NCBI GenBank assembly: GCA_023014485.1
Contig: JAJOZX010001864.1
Coordinates: forward strand, 492,001-556,000
From: Bathynomus jamesi
Lineage: Eukaryota; Arthropoda; Malacostraca; Isopoda; Cirolanidae
Direction of reading: 5' to 3'
DNA length: 64,000 nt
A program made the translations under genes and the position numbers. Under the pieces are notes generated by a model. It worked only from the letters and a program-made list of their open reading frames with translations. It did not search any database and had not been told where the DNA came from. Positions 11,599-22,944 of the stretch are shown here, piece by piece (position 1 is the first letter of the stretch; every line of letters starts with the position of its first letter).

Positions 11599-12023
11599 TT
11601 GTAATAGACATTAAATAGCCCGTGCTCGGCCGCAGAGTGACCTAGGACTAGTGATGTGAGTCGTTTTTTATTGTGTCGTTTTTTTGTTTTTTTTTGTCGT
11701 TTTTTTTGTTTAAAACGAAGATAGTCTGTTTTTTTTTGTTTTTTAGTTTTAAACTTATTCCATATTTTTCTTCCTTTAATTAATCTAATAAGTATATTAG
11801 TATTACCTATAATTTACTATACTACCATGCTTATACGGTTATAACTAGTATATATACCGTAGTCATCTTTTAGAAAAACTGAATCACACAAAAAGTATAT
11901 AATAGAAAGGAAAAACAAGCCTCATTTTTTATATGTATATATATTTTTAACTAGAACATGAAACATTCTTCCTCGTTTCAAACAATATACATAATTGTGA
12001 TTGGCAAAGAGTACCAGTATATA

Positions 12024-12926
12024 CAGGGCGTCCCAAAAAATGTATACACACTTTAACAGCTGATAGCTCAATTGATGTTTCTTTCTTTCCAAGTTAAACC
12101 CATTAGAATTAATAATGGCAGTCAGACTAAGCTTTGAACAAAGGAAATTCATTCTAAAATGCTACTGGAAGTGTGTGAAAACGCAGTTGAAGTGCAAAGA
12201 CAGTTTAGGAGGGAGTTTCAAACAGATCCACCAACGCGACTTACCATCACTCGAATTAGAGATAAGTTTGAAGCCGATGGAACTGTTCAGAATGTCCACA
12301 AGAAGCGTTCCGGAAGACCACGGACATCGACAAGCCCCACAAAGCAAGAAAGAGTACTGGAAAACGTATCACCAAAGTCCAAGAAAATCTGTGCGGCAAG
12401 CGAGTCGTGAGGTAGGAATTCAGAATCGTCTGTCCAACGCATTTTGAAGCGCTGTCAATGGAAAAGTTACATTCCAAGATTAGTCCATGCTATTAATGAA
12501 GATGATCCGGACCGAAGAGTGGAGTATTGCGAGTGGTACTTGGCACGATGTGGATGTGGATTGGACGAAGGGGTTCGTAGAATACCCTCCGCGTTCACCA
12601 GACCTCACACCACTAGACTTTTTTTTATGGGGATAATTAAAAGACAAAGTCTACGCTATAAAACCTGCAACAGTCGCTGAATTGAGAGCAGCCATTGAAC
12701 GAGAATGCACACAAATACCAAACGAAATGTTTCGTGATGTTTGCGATTCCATTGCTTCGCGTATCAGCAGTGCCTGGACCAGAACGGACGTCAGTTTGAA
12801 AACAGGCGTTGACAAAACAATTAAATAATGTCTGTAGATTCTATACATTTTGAAAATGAAATGTATTTTAATAACACTGCCTTTATAAGTATTTAAAGTG
12901 TGTATACATTTTTTGGGGACGCCCTG
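12024..12926 (+). mobile_element. Mariner-like element with internal deletion (903 bp)
   Basis: About 38-bp terminal inverted repeats begin CAGGGCGTCCCAAAAAATG and lie between TA dinucleotides. The full-length relative at 25.8 kb has the same transposase type, so the shorter length here is due to loss of the catalytic centre. Confidence 0.85.
12115..12828 (+). pseudogene. Mariner-like transposase, internally deleted
   Basis: The start ATG is followed by VRLSFEQRKFILK, the first DNA-binding helix. After a shift comes RDKFEADGTVQNVHKKRSGR, the second DNA-binding segment with its GRP-type linker. [17 protein letters not shown] follows, and then the frame jumps to the block around the third Asp (PRSPDL degraded to [10 protein letters not shown]). 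It ends with FRDVCDSIASRISSAW and a stop. The first and second catalytic Asp blocks are deleted and at least three frame shifts are present. It is related to the minus-strand gene at 25.95-27.05 kb. Confidence 0.75.
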
Positions 12927-12929
12927 TAT

Positions 12930-13138
12930 ATTCCAGATAGAAAAAAATATTCACCTTTTATTGAACCTTTTTGTTAACCTAATGTTGTTTAACCTTCATT
13001 TCCATGGAAGAATCATCACTAGATGGGTAGAGCATATATGCTAGTTTCAATATCACAGGTACTGATATAATATACATAATAAAAAATACATAATACTGGT
13101 ATAAAACAATATATAAATTGTGATTGGCAAGAATACCA

Positions 13139-13208
<70 letters not shown>

Positions 13209-13380
13209 CAAATAGAAAAATAAAAAAAATAAAAATATTCATCTCTTTCTTTAACCTTTGTGTTAACCTAATGCTGTTTAACTTTCATTATCTGATTCTA
13301 TTTCCATTGAAGAATCATTATCACTAGATTGATTAAAGCAAGTAGTTTCAATATCACAGGTACTGGTATTTATTGCAGAT
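12930..13380. repeat. Locally duplicated hAT segment
   Basis: Sequence around 11985-12022 plus 12929-13090 recurs at 13100-13139 plus 13207-13375: TTGTGATTGGCAA, ACCAGTATA, TTCCAAATAGAAAAA, a GAAGAATCATCACTAGAT block and TTTCAATATCACAGGTACTG. Copy 1 is split by the mariner at 12024. Copy 2 is split at the same TATA position by a 67-bp (TA)n array (13140-13206). Confidence 0.7.
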
Positions 13381-13520
13381 TTGGATATTGATGAAGCCAA
13401 TGTAGCACCATGTTTTACTTCACTTTCTTGGAATTTTGCATTTTGGGATATAAATACTAGCTTTGCTGCTCTGTCTGTGCTTAATCGGTTTCTTTTGGCT
13501 GTATGGATATTACTGTATGT
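13278..13520 (-). pseudogene. hAT transposase C-terminal (dimerisation) remnant
   Basis: About 80 codons contain TAKRNRLSTDRAAKLVFI, matching the end of the hAT dimerisation domain (compare KRNRLAAEKAEKLMFL at 61.5 kb), then an acidic serine-rich tail and a stop. Upstream the frame runs into microsatellite sequence (HTHTPIYIY-type residues) that is not part of the gene. The catalytic region is absent. Confidence 0.6.
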
Positions 13521-13529
13521 GCTAAATGA

Positions 13530-14927
13530 TCTCGGAGGTAATGAAAGGGCGAAATAGAGGTGTATGAGTTTGTGCAGGTATATATGTGAGTATGCATGCG
13601 TATGTATCTGGAATTCTGGATGTATGCGTGTGTATAGGGTATACAATAGATATAAATATGTGTATATAAGTATTTATGTATATATTGGTATATATGTATA
13701 TGGGTGTATGTGTATGTATACATATGGATGGTCTCGGGGGAAAATATGTCATCGTGGGTCTAAAGGATAGTTAAGTGGGAGATTCAAAATCCAAGGCATG
13801 GATGGGAGAGTCCTGGAAAGGTTGGACAATGGGCACTCAGCTCCCAGCCAGTGTTCTCGCAAGTTTAACGGATCTCAAGATACAAGACTTTCAGTGCAAG
13901 AAAGAGGCCAGTTTTTTCTGTAAATAGGCTGAAAAGGGCATTCTATACTGGTACCATATGGCCTATTTTATTATTTATTTTTATAATATATATCATTGCA
14001 AAAGCATACCTTATAATTAAATTGGCAATATCTATATTAATTATTAAAAAAAACAAAAAAAAACAAAAAAAAAACAATAAAAAACAAAAAATCCATAATT
14101 CCACAGTTAAATAAGTATAAGAATTTCTACTACATTTAAGAGAGAGTATAGTTTGCCTTTGAGATATCGTCCAAATCTATTTTGATCTCGACTAGCTCTT
14201 CTGAAGGCTATAACTTTTTTCAGGAGAAACTACACCATACGCAAAAGATAGAGGATGTCGTCGCGAATAATTTGATGTAAACATCGAACGGATTTGTTTA
14301 CTATAAAAAACTTTAAAGCAACGTTTATGTGGCCAAAATGGTTGTTCAGCTGAGTAAGCGTTTGTCCGCATGACGCTGGATGGAGCTTATTCGTCGAGAG
14401 TTCTAAGCTCCGCCCAACGGAGCTATTTTACAATTTGTGTTGTTTGTCGTAAAAGGCATAAATAATTTTGTGCATCTAGATTTCTAGTCAGACCACGATT
14501 GTACAAAATTTTATATTCTTTTCTGAAGTTGAGGAAAAGCAAGTCAGTTTACAAATTTACAAAAATACCACAGCCATAAAAATTTTGAGCTTCACACGCA
14601 AAGCCATTGAGACCATATTTGTGCAGCTGCACTCAAAATGTAAGTGGTTCATGAGCTTAAAGTAAATGTTAAGTTCTCACTGGCTTAAAAACTTCCGTTC
14701 AAAAGTTAAGATAAGCGCTAATTTTGAGTAAAATTTTGCACAAAACAAAAAAGGGTTGCCTACAAAAATCATAGACTAATCTGAAAAATGCATATTGCAA
14801 AAAGGCAAATCTTTTTGATGCCCATAATAATAAACCTTAAAAAGAAGAGGACAAGAATAACAAAGAATTTTGGCGTTAAAAATTCAAAGTAAAAAAAATA
14901 TTTAGCGGCAGCTTTTAGTTTAGAAAG

Positions 14928-14933
<6 letters not shown>
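13530..14933. other. Non-coding, no recognised feature
   Basis: 13560-13740 is a degenerate GTATAT/TGTGTA tract. 14040-14090 is a poly-A run with interspersed C. The rest shows no coding pattern. A small hairpin with GGAGCTTA and TAAGCTCC lies at 14384-14411. Confidence 0.4.

Positions 14934-14981
<48 letters not shown>
14934..14981. repeat. (TA)n microsatellite
   Basis: About 24 TA units directly against the left end of the next hAT element. Confidence 0.95.
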
Positions 14982-14984
<3 letters not shown>

Positions 14985-15824
14985 TGGTGTACCGATTAAT
15001 CAACATCGGCATCAACCAAATTTAGCCGATTCTTTGAAATTTTAAAATTTTTATTATATAACGAAATCTAAATTCATAGAAAATTGAACAGACAAGAAAC
15101 ACTAGGCCTATTTATGATAATTTATATGCATTTCGAAGTGTAAGTATATAAAAATATTTTACATTCATGAAAAAGGCAAAGCTTAATAAGTTAAGTTGGC
15201 CATAAATTTACATTTTCTCTAACTAGCTAATCTCTAAATATTATTTATAATCTATTGTAATCTCCTACTCTATATTAATAATAATTCTATATTAAGTTGT
15301 ACTTTTATAATTTATATATTAAACCATCTTATTTTGTTGACTTTATTTTAATATTTTAATAATTTTATAAACCCAAATTTTATATCCATCTTTTCATTCA
15401 AATTGGCTACACCAGCAGGGACTTAAAATTTTAACGAAAAATTTTTTTGTTGTTTACATTGTTGAAGAAAGAAAATACGTTCAACATGTTCAACATAAGG
15501 AAAAACCATTACTTTAAGTATTGGTATTCAATTTATGAAATTAAAATAAAATTATTTTAGCATTTTACTAAGTAATAAAAGTTTTTAACATAATTTTAGT
15601 TACAGGGTATGAGTAACAAATTCTGGTGCTGTATACTGTGGCGTGAGCTAAGAAAATGCACTTAAACAAATTTGAAATGTAAAAATGCGAAAAATTAAAG
15701 TTTTCACATTAAATTAGTAAAATTTGTGAAGGGAATCGAGTTTTTAAAATATAGGCAAAGAATCTGTATCGGTACTTTTTCATGGAATCGGCATCGGCTA
15801 AATTTTGGAATCGGGACATCACTA
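14982..15824. mobile_element. Non-autonomous hAT-like element (843 bp)
   Basis: The left end is TAGTGGTGTACCGATTAATC. The right end reads inward TAGTGATGTCCCGATTCC. Both ends carry repeated ATCGGCATC/CCGATTC motifs (CATCGGCATC, ATTTAGCCGAT). The centre is AT-rich and non-coding. The 8-bp flanks are TA runs, so the target duplication cannot be judged. Confidence 0.7.
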
Positions 15825-15832
15825 ATATATAG

Positions 15833-16961
15833 TGTGTATACAATGAAACCAATGTGAAGGAGTATATATACACAAAACTCTCTCAGTGTATTTTAATGTC
15901 TCATAGCTGAGTGGGTAACGTTACGGCTCGCAAAATTCAAATCTTCGAAACTCATGGAGGTAAGGTAAATTTATTCCTAATGTATTTAATCTTAAAACTT
16001 AAGTTGCTGCTAGTATGTCATCTCAGATTAACATAAAACTGCTATGCATATAATTACACCCGGTTAATGAAAATAAACTGAGATGGTATTTAATTGACAT
16101 GTCCTCCAATAGATAGCGCCACCAACTTCGATTAAATTATTTTCAAGAAATCAGTTCCCCGAAAAGTATTTCATCAAGCATCTAGTTTGATGAAAATACT
16201 GTCATCACCTGACGGCTCTCGTTCGATGAAAGAATTTCTCACATCTTGATGAAAATTCTAGTCTCAATATACATGTTAAAAGCGGCCGCTCAATTTTTTT
16301 TTTTTTAACTTAAAATGTGGATAAAGTAGAGAAAAAGAACAGCGTTTTACAGTGTTTGTGGGAAGGAAATGTAATTTTGTTAATTAATATAAACAAGAAT
16401 TTCCATAATTTATGGTCTATATTTTCACTGTGTTGACGAAAGGATAGTTTGCCATCAAGCACATACATATATAAATATACGAGTTAAATATACTAACACT
16501 GTTTACTTAATTTATCCAAATTTATTTATGGTGTAATAAAACACCTAACTCTAATGGTAAATAACTGATTGTGATGCAAGATCATATCTGAGCATTTTGT
16601 CGGTGTTTAGCGGAAAATGATACCATCGGGGAAGCTCATAGCCCCCTACTCTTTCCTTTCTCTCGGGCTAACCTTAGAGTGGATCTTAGGGTCTTTGTTA
16701 GCCTTAGCTTCTGTAAGTCCCAACCAGGGAAATATTTGAGTTGGGATACGCCTTGTATCCTTGCTCCTGTAGGAATAACGCCTGTCTGGTTGTACATATC
16801 TGAATATCAATAAGAGATTTGGCTTTGAGTTCACGATTATTTCGGGGTAAAAAGAAATTGCGGATTACAAGTTACAGAATGAATGCTATTCATAGAAACA
16901 GAAAGAGAAGCAAATTCAGTAAACATAAATTATGCAATAGTATATATATATGATGCACAGC
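15833..16961. other. Non-coding, no recognised feature
   Basis: A weak tRNA-like stretch (TAGCTGAGTGGGTAACG) lies at 15904, and a more GC-balanced block at 16620-16800 has no recognised product. Nothing else stands out. Confidence 0.4.
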
Positions 16962-17145
16962 CACAAAGAAAAATTAAAAGTGATCCCAAAGACTTTCGTG
17001 TATTCAAAAGCACACCTCCCTGACGAGGTGTGCTATTGAATACACAAAAGTCTTTGGAATCACTTTTAATTTTTCTTTGTAGGTGTGCATTATCTATTTA
17101 TTTCGCGTGTTTGTGAAATTCATCCCATATACGAGTGTATATTAT
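16962..17145. repeat. Hairpin repeat next to microsatellite (copy 1)
   Basis: 16963-17090 folds into a hairpin with about 55-bp arms (AAAGAAAAATTAAAAGTGAT, GACTTTCGTGTATTC, then the inverse). It is followed by TTGTGAAATTCATCCCATATAC. The same hairpin and the same trailing segment occur at 28568-28735, so this is a dispersed repeat. Both copies have dinucleotide repeats on their flanks. Confidence 0.75.
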
Positions 17146-17155
17146 AAAGAGGGTC

Positions 17156-17157
<2 letters not shown>

Positions 17158-17199
<42 letters not shown>

Positions 17200-17240
17200 G
17201 TACATATATATATATATATATATAATATATATATATATAT
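17158..17240. repeat. (TA)n microsatellite, interrupted
   Basis: Two TA runs separated by GTACGTACA. They border the foldback that follows. Confidence 0.9.
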
Positions 17241-18342
17241 GGGAATGAAATCAGAATGGTCCCCTGAGGTTTTTTATGATACACACAGCCAGTGCATGGA
17301 ACAAGGAACTCTTCTGGGATAATTAAATCCATTATAGTCCGAATAAGTAATGGTAAATGGCAAATACCATAGTTTTTTTTTCATGAGGCTAGCCCGACGT
17401 GGGCAACGGGTCACTCGCAAAGAGGTCCCATAAATATAGCTTCCCTCACCAGCTATCTGCAAAGCAGACAGGATCCAGCTTTGGGACATGGATCTAGGAT
17501 TTAAAGCAGCCTAGCCCAGCTACATTTAGAACCTCAATATAAACAAAAGACTCGCTGCCTTCACGTCAGATTGAATACATCAAAGAAAAAGGGGTAACTA
17601 TTATATTTTAAGCCAAAAACCAAAACTTAAACCTCAACTGGCAGAATTGAGCGTCCACTTTTCAAGGCACATAACATGTCCGTTTCAAGATGGGAATGAA
17701 CTCAGAATGGTCCCCTGAGGTTTTTTATGATACACACAGACCGTGCATCGAACAAAGAGTGACCCGTTGCCCACGTCGGGCTAGCATCATGAAAAAGAAA
17801 AACTATGGTATTTGCCATTTACCATTAATTATTCGGACTATAGTGGATTTAATTATCCCAGAAGGGTTCCTTGTTCCATGCACGGTCTGTGCGTATCATA
17901 AAAAACCTCAGGGGACCATTCTGAGTTCATTCCCATCTTGAAACGGACATGTTATGTGCCTTGAAAAGTGGACGCTCAATTCTGCCAGTTGAGGTTTAAG
18001 TTTTGGTTTTTGGCTTAAAATATAATAGTTACCCCTTTTTCTTTGATGTATTCAATCTGACGTGAAGGCAGCGAGTCTTTTGCTTATATTGAGGTTCTAA
18101 ATGTAGCAGGGCTAGGCTGCTTTAAACCCTAGATCCATGTCCCAAAGCTGGATCCTGTCTGCTTTGCAGATAGCTGGTGAGGGAAGCTATATTTATGGGA
18201 CCTCTTTGCGAGTGACCCGTTGCCCACGTCGGGCTAGCATCATGAAAAAGAAAAACTATGGTATTTCCATTACCATTACTTATTCGGACTATAGTGGATT
18301 TAATTATCCCAGAAGAGTTCCTTGTTCCATGCACGGTCTGTG
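17241..18342. repeat. Nested foldback element
   Basis: Arms of about 400 bp (17272-17691 and 17938-18342) are inverted copies of each other. Between them sits a 246-bp unit (17692-17937) that is itself palindromic, with ends GATGGGAATGAACTCAGAAT. The 55-bp end motif occurs three times (plus at 17241 and 17692, minus at 17937), and the outer right copy is cut off by a TA array. No transposase is visible. Open frames here (for example HGTRNSSGIIKS) are by-products of the repeats. It is a foldback-type mobile element or a chain of self-insertions. Confidence 0.7.
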
Positions 18343-18344
18343 TG

Positions 18345-18346
<2 letters not shown>

Positions 18347-18412
<66 letters not shown>
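18347..18412. repeat. (TA)n microsatellite
   Basis: About 32 TA units. It truncates the right arm of the foldback. Confidence 0.95.
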
Positions 18413-18417
<5 letters not shown>

Positions 18418-18419
18418 AG

Positions 18420-20160
18420 CGAGCCTCTTTATAAATTCACGAGTGACTGAATACAGCACTCCTTTTATGGTTGTTATTGCCATCCTCAAGCGAGATTCCC
18501 CCCTTACTCACCCCCGAGACTCGCGTCTTCCTATAAAAGGCAGAGTCGAGCCACGCCCGAGATCAGTTGTTTGAATTGTTCCAGTATGCAGAGCGCATGA
18601 ACTTCATCGCCATTACGGCATGTTCATCTAACTCATTAGTGTAACAGATAAAATTATGGACGTTTCCCAGTACATTTCTTCACCCTACGAAGCTTACCAG
18701 TGCGAGAGTTTATGGGGCAAGCACCGAACATCCGGCAGAAGACAGAATCCACGCCATCTTTTTGCCATCCTGACTATACATATAGTATGGTCATGATATA
18801 GTGTCAACTATACATCTGTTGTATAGTCGACACTTAACAGAACACACCCAACAACATTCTATTACAAATGGTGTCAAAAAGTGTCTTCAAGCCCCGGGAG
18901 GGGGGGGGGGGGGTAGGTATGACATGCCAACCATCCAGAATCTCAGAGGGGACCCAGGCAATATTGGTTGCGCAGCAAATGGTAATTGCTCCTACTGTCT
19001 CGCTTCAGCTCTCAAGGGACCTCGAATTAGGTTTGGCACGGAAATTCACACGTGCTCCCTTTGAACCAACTACGACGCAGTTCACCAACGCAGCACGCGG
19101 ATGACGTCATGTCCACTACAGTGAGACGCTACTCTGGTGAGGGAACGCCAGATATCTAGCCGGAGCAGTTGTTGTCACTTAAACCGCCCGACTTGCCCAA
19201 AAAAGGAGTGGCCTCCAGAACATGCAGCACAAGGGTTTCCAGGTCGACAGCAAAACACTCCCATCGGGTGTGCGGTTTTGGTAAGGCTGGCACAGCAAAG
19301 GGAAGACCCCGAGCTCGTACGCCGCCCTTGGCCTTGAGTTCACCCATAGAAATTAAACGAGACACAGTATTTCAATTCCCTCCAAATCCATTAAATTAAT
19401 TTAATAATACCGCCCCTTTTTCATTACGTTGCATATCCCCTCGAATTTATACTCATTCTTCGCAATCACTTTCTGCTTCCGACCTTAAGCCATCTGACCA
19501 GTCTTTATTAATACCTTTTAGCGACCGGTAGAATTCTGTTCTATAACCTGTCACCCCTCTATCTTCTTTACTATAAGGCACAGGAAATCACCTTAGGGGT
19601 GACAGGAAGGGCCAAATTAATTCGAGTAACACCGAGTCAAAACCCAAAACCAGTTACAGGGTGCAGACGTTTCCGGTGCATTTAATTGCAACATTGAGAG
19701 AGTGACATTAATTTAGAAGGTGCAGTCGGTTTAGACCACACCAACAGTGGAGGTAACATAAGGGTTCTTCAAACCCGAGGTTCCCCTCTTGAAGAAAATA
19801 ATCCAACAAATCGTGTAACAATACAATTTGTTTTAATTACGTCATAATGTCGACCGAAAACGCAGAAGCTAGACAACTCAAAGCCCTCGCAGAGAATTGT
19901 GCCCTCTCGCTGAGATTTAAATGATTTCCGGTCAACGACTAATAAAGGTTTCAAAGGAGCTTATGTCTCCTTTTAAGAATTTGCAGCTGACATCGAGAGT
20001 CATTCCGAAGTCCTTTCCAAACTGTGACGTCATGAGAATCCTTTCAGCGATGAAATGTTTGGTAAATCCAGCTCAACAGGTATTATTACGTGATTTGTCC
20101 AGAAGGACACTGTCACGGACAAAATATTGTGGACGTTGTGACTGCATATTGTCGCAATAG
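18420..20160 (+). mobile_element. Possible LTR-retroelement LTR and leader (uncertain)
   Basis: A GC-balanced stretch, unlike its surroundings, contains a core promoter at 18532. A tract with AACAGTGGAGGTAACATAAG follows at 19743-19762 and might serve as a primer-binding region. A short open frame starts at 19846 (MSTENAEARQLKALAENC, then a stop). The layout promoter, leader, gag-like start suggests an LTR element. I find no second LTR, protease or polymerase, so this remains a guess. Between 19100 and 19700 I recognise nothing else. Confidence 0.25.
18532..18570 (+). promoter_or_regulatory. TATA box plus initiator
   Basis: TATAAAA at 18532-18538 is followed by the arthropod-type initiator TCAGTT at 18563-18568, placing the A of the initiator 33 bp downstream of the first T. 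This is the spacing expected for a pol II start site. It probably drives the putative LTR element rather than a host gene. Confidence 0.45.
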
Positions 20161-20689
20161 CCAATATAGATACACACACAATTTAGACACGATAGAAGTC
20201 CGAGTCCTGACTTGACCAAATATTCATACTTTCATGGATAATATAATTAGAGACAAAAAACTTGTTAGCAGACGGACCTCAAAGGAAAACTTTAAAATAA
20301 ATCAGGATAAAGGTAGGAACATTTTTGGAAAAAAAAAAGTTTGTAAATTGCATGCCTGAAAATGAAGCGACACCGTATATACATTTCGTTCCTGTGAATG
20401 AAGAAGGAATGCATAACTCTGATAAGTACAAGAATGCTGCAATTGAGGACGAGAGTAATGACGTCACACTCGTATTTCTGCAAAACACTTTTTTGCTCTA
20501 TTCTTAGACCCATTATAATATAAGGCATGGAAACGCGTGACCGTGTTTTCTGTAATTGGATGTTTGTCAAGTGTACGTATCTACCATACGAGAGAGAGAG
20601 AGAGAGAGAGAGAGATTTTATGAAATAATTTCAAAATTGTACATAAATTTTGTATTATAAATAACACCTTTCCTTCAGCCTTTCAGATG
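20161..20689. other. Non-coding; contains (GA)n
   Basis: No coding pattern recognised. A (GA)n run of about 12 units is at 20590-20614. Confidence 0.5.
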
Positions 20690-21320
20690 TTCCGTGCAAT
20701 GGTTCTTCATTTCACGGAGGTAAGACTCGTTGCCCCTCCTCTTGAGTTGGTCTGGTAAAGTTCCCTGTCTGTCTAGCCTTTAATTTGGGAACGCGACACA
20801 TTCTTCCTTTCCTACTTTCCACTGTTGTTTGAGTGGTTATAGAGTTCAAAGTAAGATTAGGGACTAGTTCTCCATTATTTTCCAAGTGTAAATAATGGTG
20901 TACTGCTCTCTTCTTTCCAGTGAATACAAGTTTAATTCACGTAACCTTTCCATGCAATTTAGTTCTTTCCATCCATTGATCTTGACTGTGAAACTTCTCT
21001 GAATCCCTTCTAGTTGGCTAGTGTCTTCTTTTTTATATGGGAATGTTAGGATCGAGCAGTATTCCAACTTGGGTATGATCAGTGTTTCAGTAGCGGAATC
21101 ACTACATTCTTATCCCTTCTTTTAAAGGTTCTCAGTATCTATGCAGTTATTCATTTTATTCTGTTTAATGCTATCTTCTTTTGTTTCAAATTTGCGTCAT
21201 CAGTCATTACAACTCCTAAATTTTTTGCTTTAGAGTTTCTCTGAATTTCCTAGCCATTTGGGGTATAGAATTCCATGGATTTTAGGTCCTCCTTTCTCTT
21301 CCCAAGGTTCTCAAGTCTAA
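20690..21320 (-). pseudogene. LINE D reverse-transcriptase C-terminal fragment
   Basis: On the minus strand the block YCSILTFPYKKEDTSQLE, then QRSFTVKINGWKELN and LRELNLYSLERREQY corresponds to the C-terminal region of the LINE D protein at 5003-5180. The order and spacing agree, but stops interrupt it. The catalytic domain is only faintly traceable towards 21300. Confidence 0.65.
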
Positions 21321-21373
21321 AAAATAAAAATCAGAACCTCAACTCCAAAAAATAAGAATCCTGTACCAAAAAT

Positions 21374-21530
21374 AAGAATACAGTATTACCCCTCCATAAA
21401 TGGTGAGCGGCCATCCGGTATAGAGAATTTTCGGTATATAACGAATTCGGAAATTCCATATATACCGATGAATCCCGATCCCGGGATTGAAATTTTTCGA
21501 ATCCCAGGATCCCGATACCACTTCTGACAT
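21374..21530. repeat. Possible pogo/Tigger-like or hAT terminus
   Basis: ACAGTATTACCCCTCCATAA at 21374 followed by CGGTATAGAG resembles pogo-type ends and shares CGGTATAGAG with the end at 23260-23288. Next to it (21468-21525) is a CCCGATCCCGGGATT palindromic block. No second end or gene is visible. Confidence 0.3.
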
Positions 21531-21639
21531 AAAAAATAGGCCTATCACATAAATGTTTTGATAATCTAATGCTAAGTAAGTGCTATTATTATTATTATTA
21601 TAAATATAGCTTAAAGGCATTTAAAGGAACCATCCTATT

Positions 21640-22824
21640 AAAATTAAATGATAATCGTGAATTTCGTTGCACGTTCCACGTTCATCTGATATACTGAACT
21701 TCATAATGTTTGCAGATGATACAACTGTCGATTTTTCTTGCAAAGATGTTAATACAGCTAAGAATATATTTCATTCAGAATTCATCAGTGTAATGAAATG
21801 GTTGACCACCAATACACTCTTCCTAAATACCAGTAAAACAAATTTCATGATTTTTACTAATAAAAGAAATGTATATCTTGATGAACTTAATGTTAATGAA
21901 ATCGCCATAAAGGAGTGTACTGTAATAAAATTTCTTGGTGTAATGCTAGATAAGAATTTGCGATGGAGTGATCATGTAAATTATATCGCGAAAAAGATTT
22001 CAAGGAGCGTTGCTATAATGTTTAAACTTAGAAATGTAGTCCCTAAACAAGTTTTATTGACTCTTTATCATACTCTTGTTCTTCCTTATATAACATACTG
22101 CCCCCTTGTTTGGGGAAACTCCGATAACAACGCATTAAATGATATCTTTGTCATCCAAAAACGAGCAATAAGGTTATTATCTGATGCTGATTTCCTTGAT
22201 CACTCTAGTGCATTATTTAAAGAGCTAAACCTACTAAAGCTCAACGATATAACCAAACTGGCACATTTTATTTTTATTTACAAGTGTAAGAACAAAATCA
22301 TTAATTTGCAATGGGTAAACAGATATTTTGTAACTCAAGAAATCCACTCGTATCAGACCAGAAATATAGATCAAAGCTTGTTATACCTCAATTTAGATTG
22401 TCTTCATCTCAAAAACTACCCATTTTCATTGGATTGAACTATGGAATGACGCATGCTGATATAAAAAATATTGTGAATGTAAAATTTGTTTAAAACCAAG
22501 TTGAAATCCCGATTAATAATGGCATACTAACAAAAATCTAGGATTAATGTCCACTAATATTGTTTAATATTGCCCATTAATATTGTAATACATGTTTTGA
22601 CTATTAATAATAATACTTATTTATTTATTATCATTGATTATAACAACTAGCTGCTTATTTTTAATAAGAGCCCAGTAAAGCCTAAAGCTTAAGGGCCAAA
22701 TTAAATTAAATAAATAGTCGAGCTTCACAATTAGTCATGTCATTGTAAATTAAAAAAAAAAAATTATTTATTTTATTATGATTAATAAAGGTATTCTATC
22801 TATTCTATCTATCTATCTATCTAT
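21640..22824 (+). mobile_element. LINE family E, 3' portion with (TCTA)n tail
   Basis: This 5'-truncated non-LTR element holds an open frame from the active site to near the C-terminus, about 330 bp of AT-rich 3' UTR with AATAAAGG, and a 3' tail of ATTCTATC units turning into (TATC)n. A tetranucleotide tail instead of poly(A) is known for several CR1/L2/Rex-type LINEs. Confidence 0.75.
21667..22437 (+). CDS. LINE E reverse transcriptase, C-terminal half
   Basis: The frame opens just before the catalytic FADDTT box (residues 16-21) and continues with NTLFLNTSKTNFMIF, FLGVMLDKNLRWSDHV, LPYITYCPLVWGNS and QKRAIRLL. These are the palm end and thumb of a non-LTR reverse transcriptase. A frame change near 22425 moves the last conserved block (an IGLNYGM remainder of the usual IGxKLWN motif) into another frame, where it ends in DIKNIVNVKF. 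The upstream RT half and endonuclease are missing. It is a relatively well-preserved but incomplete copy with no host function inferred. Confidence 0.75.
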   Translation: MHVPRSSDILNFIMFADDTTVDFSCKDVNTAKNIFHSEFISVMKWLTTNTLFLNTSKTNFMIFTNKRNVYLDELNVNEIAIKECTVIKFLGVMLDKNLRWSDHVNYIAKKISRSVAIMFKLRNVVPKQVLLTLYHTLVLPYITYCPLVWGNSDNNALNDIFVIQKRAIRLLSDADFLDHSSALFKELNLLKLNDITKLAHFIFIYKCKNKIINLQWVNRYFVTQEIHSYQTRNIDQSLLYLNLDCLHLKNYPFSLD

Positions 22825-22944
22825 TACTGTTATGTTCATTTGTAGCATCAAATTGCATTCTAACACAATGGAAGGCATTTGCAATGGAGGGAAGGTTAAT
22901 GCGGCTACCAAATGATGTCAAGCAAGTGAGGTTTTATGCTACGG

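Larger units (their letters stand above)
11649..13525 (-). mobile_element. hAT element remnant (TAGTGATG end)
   Basis: A hAT-type terminus TAGTGATGTGAGTCG starts at 11649. It is followed by repeated GTCGTTTTTT motifs, likely transposase binding sites. The C-terminal part of a hAT transposase lies 1.6 kb inside on the minus strand. The opposite terminus is not found; similarity stops near a GT/TA-rich tract after 13525. A mariner element is inserted at 12024. Confidence 0.6.

Noticed and set aside
15896..15965. A tRNA-like gene or SINE head
   Set aside because: Only an A-box-like word is present. The B box is poor and no stems form.
16660..16725. A 34-nt exon between TAACCTTAG and GTAAGT
   Set aside because: The splice-like signals exist, but the peptide is uninformative and the acceptor tract is weak. 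One match of this quality is expected by chance in 64 kb.
21667..22437. A retroviral polymerase
   Set aside because: The FADD box with LGVMLDKNLRW and LPYITYCPLVWG blocks is of non-LTR type. There is no protease, RNase H, integrase or LTR, and the element ends in a (TCTA)n tail.
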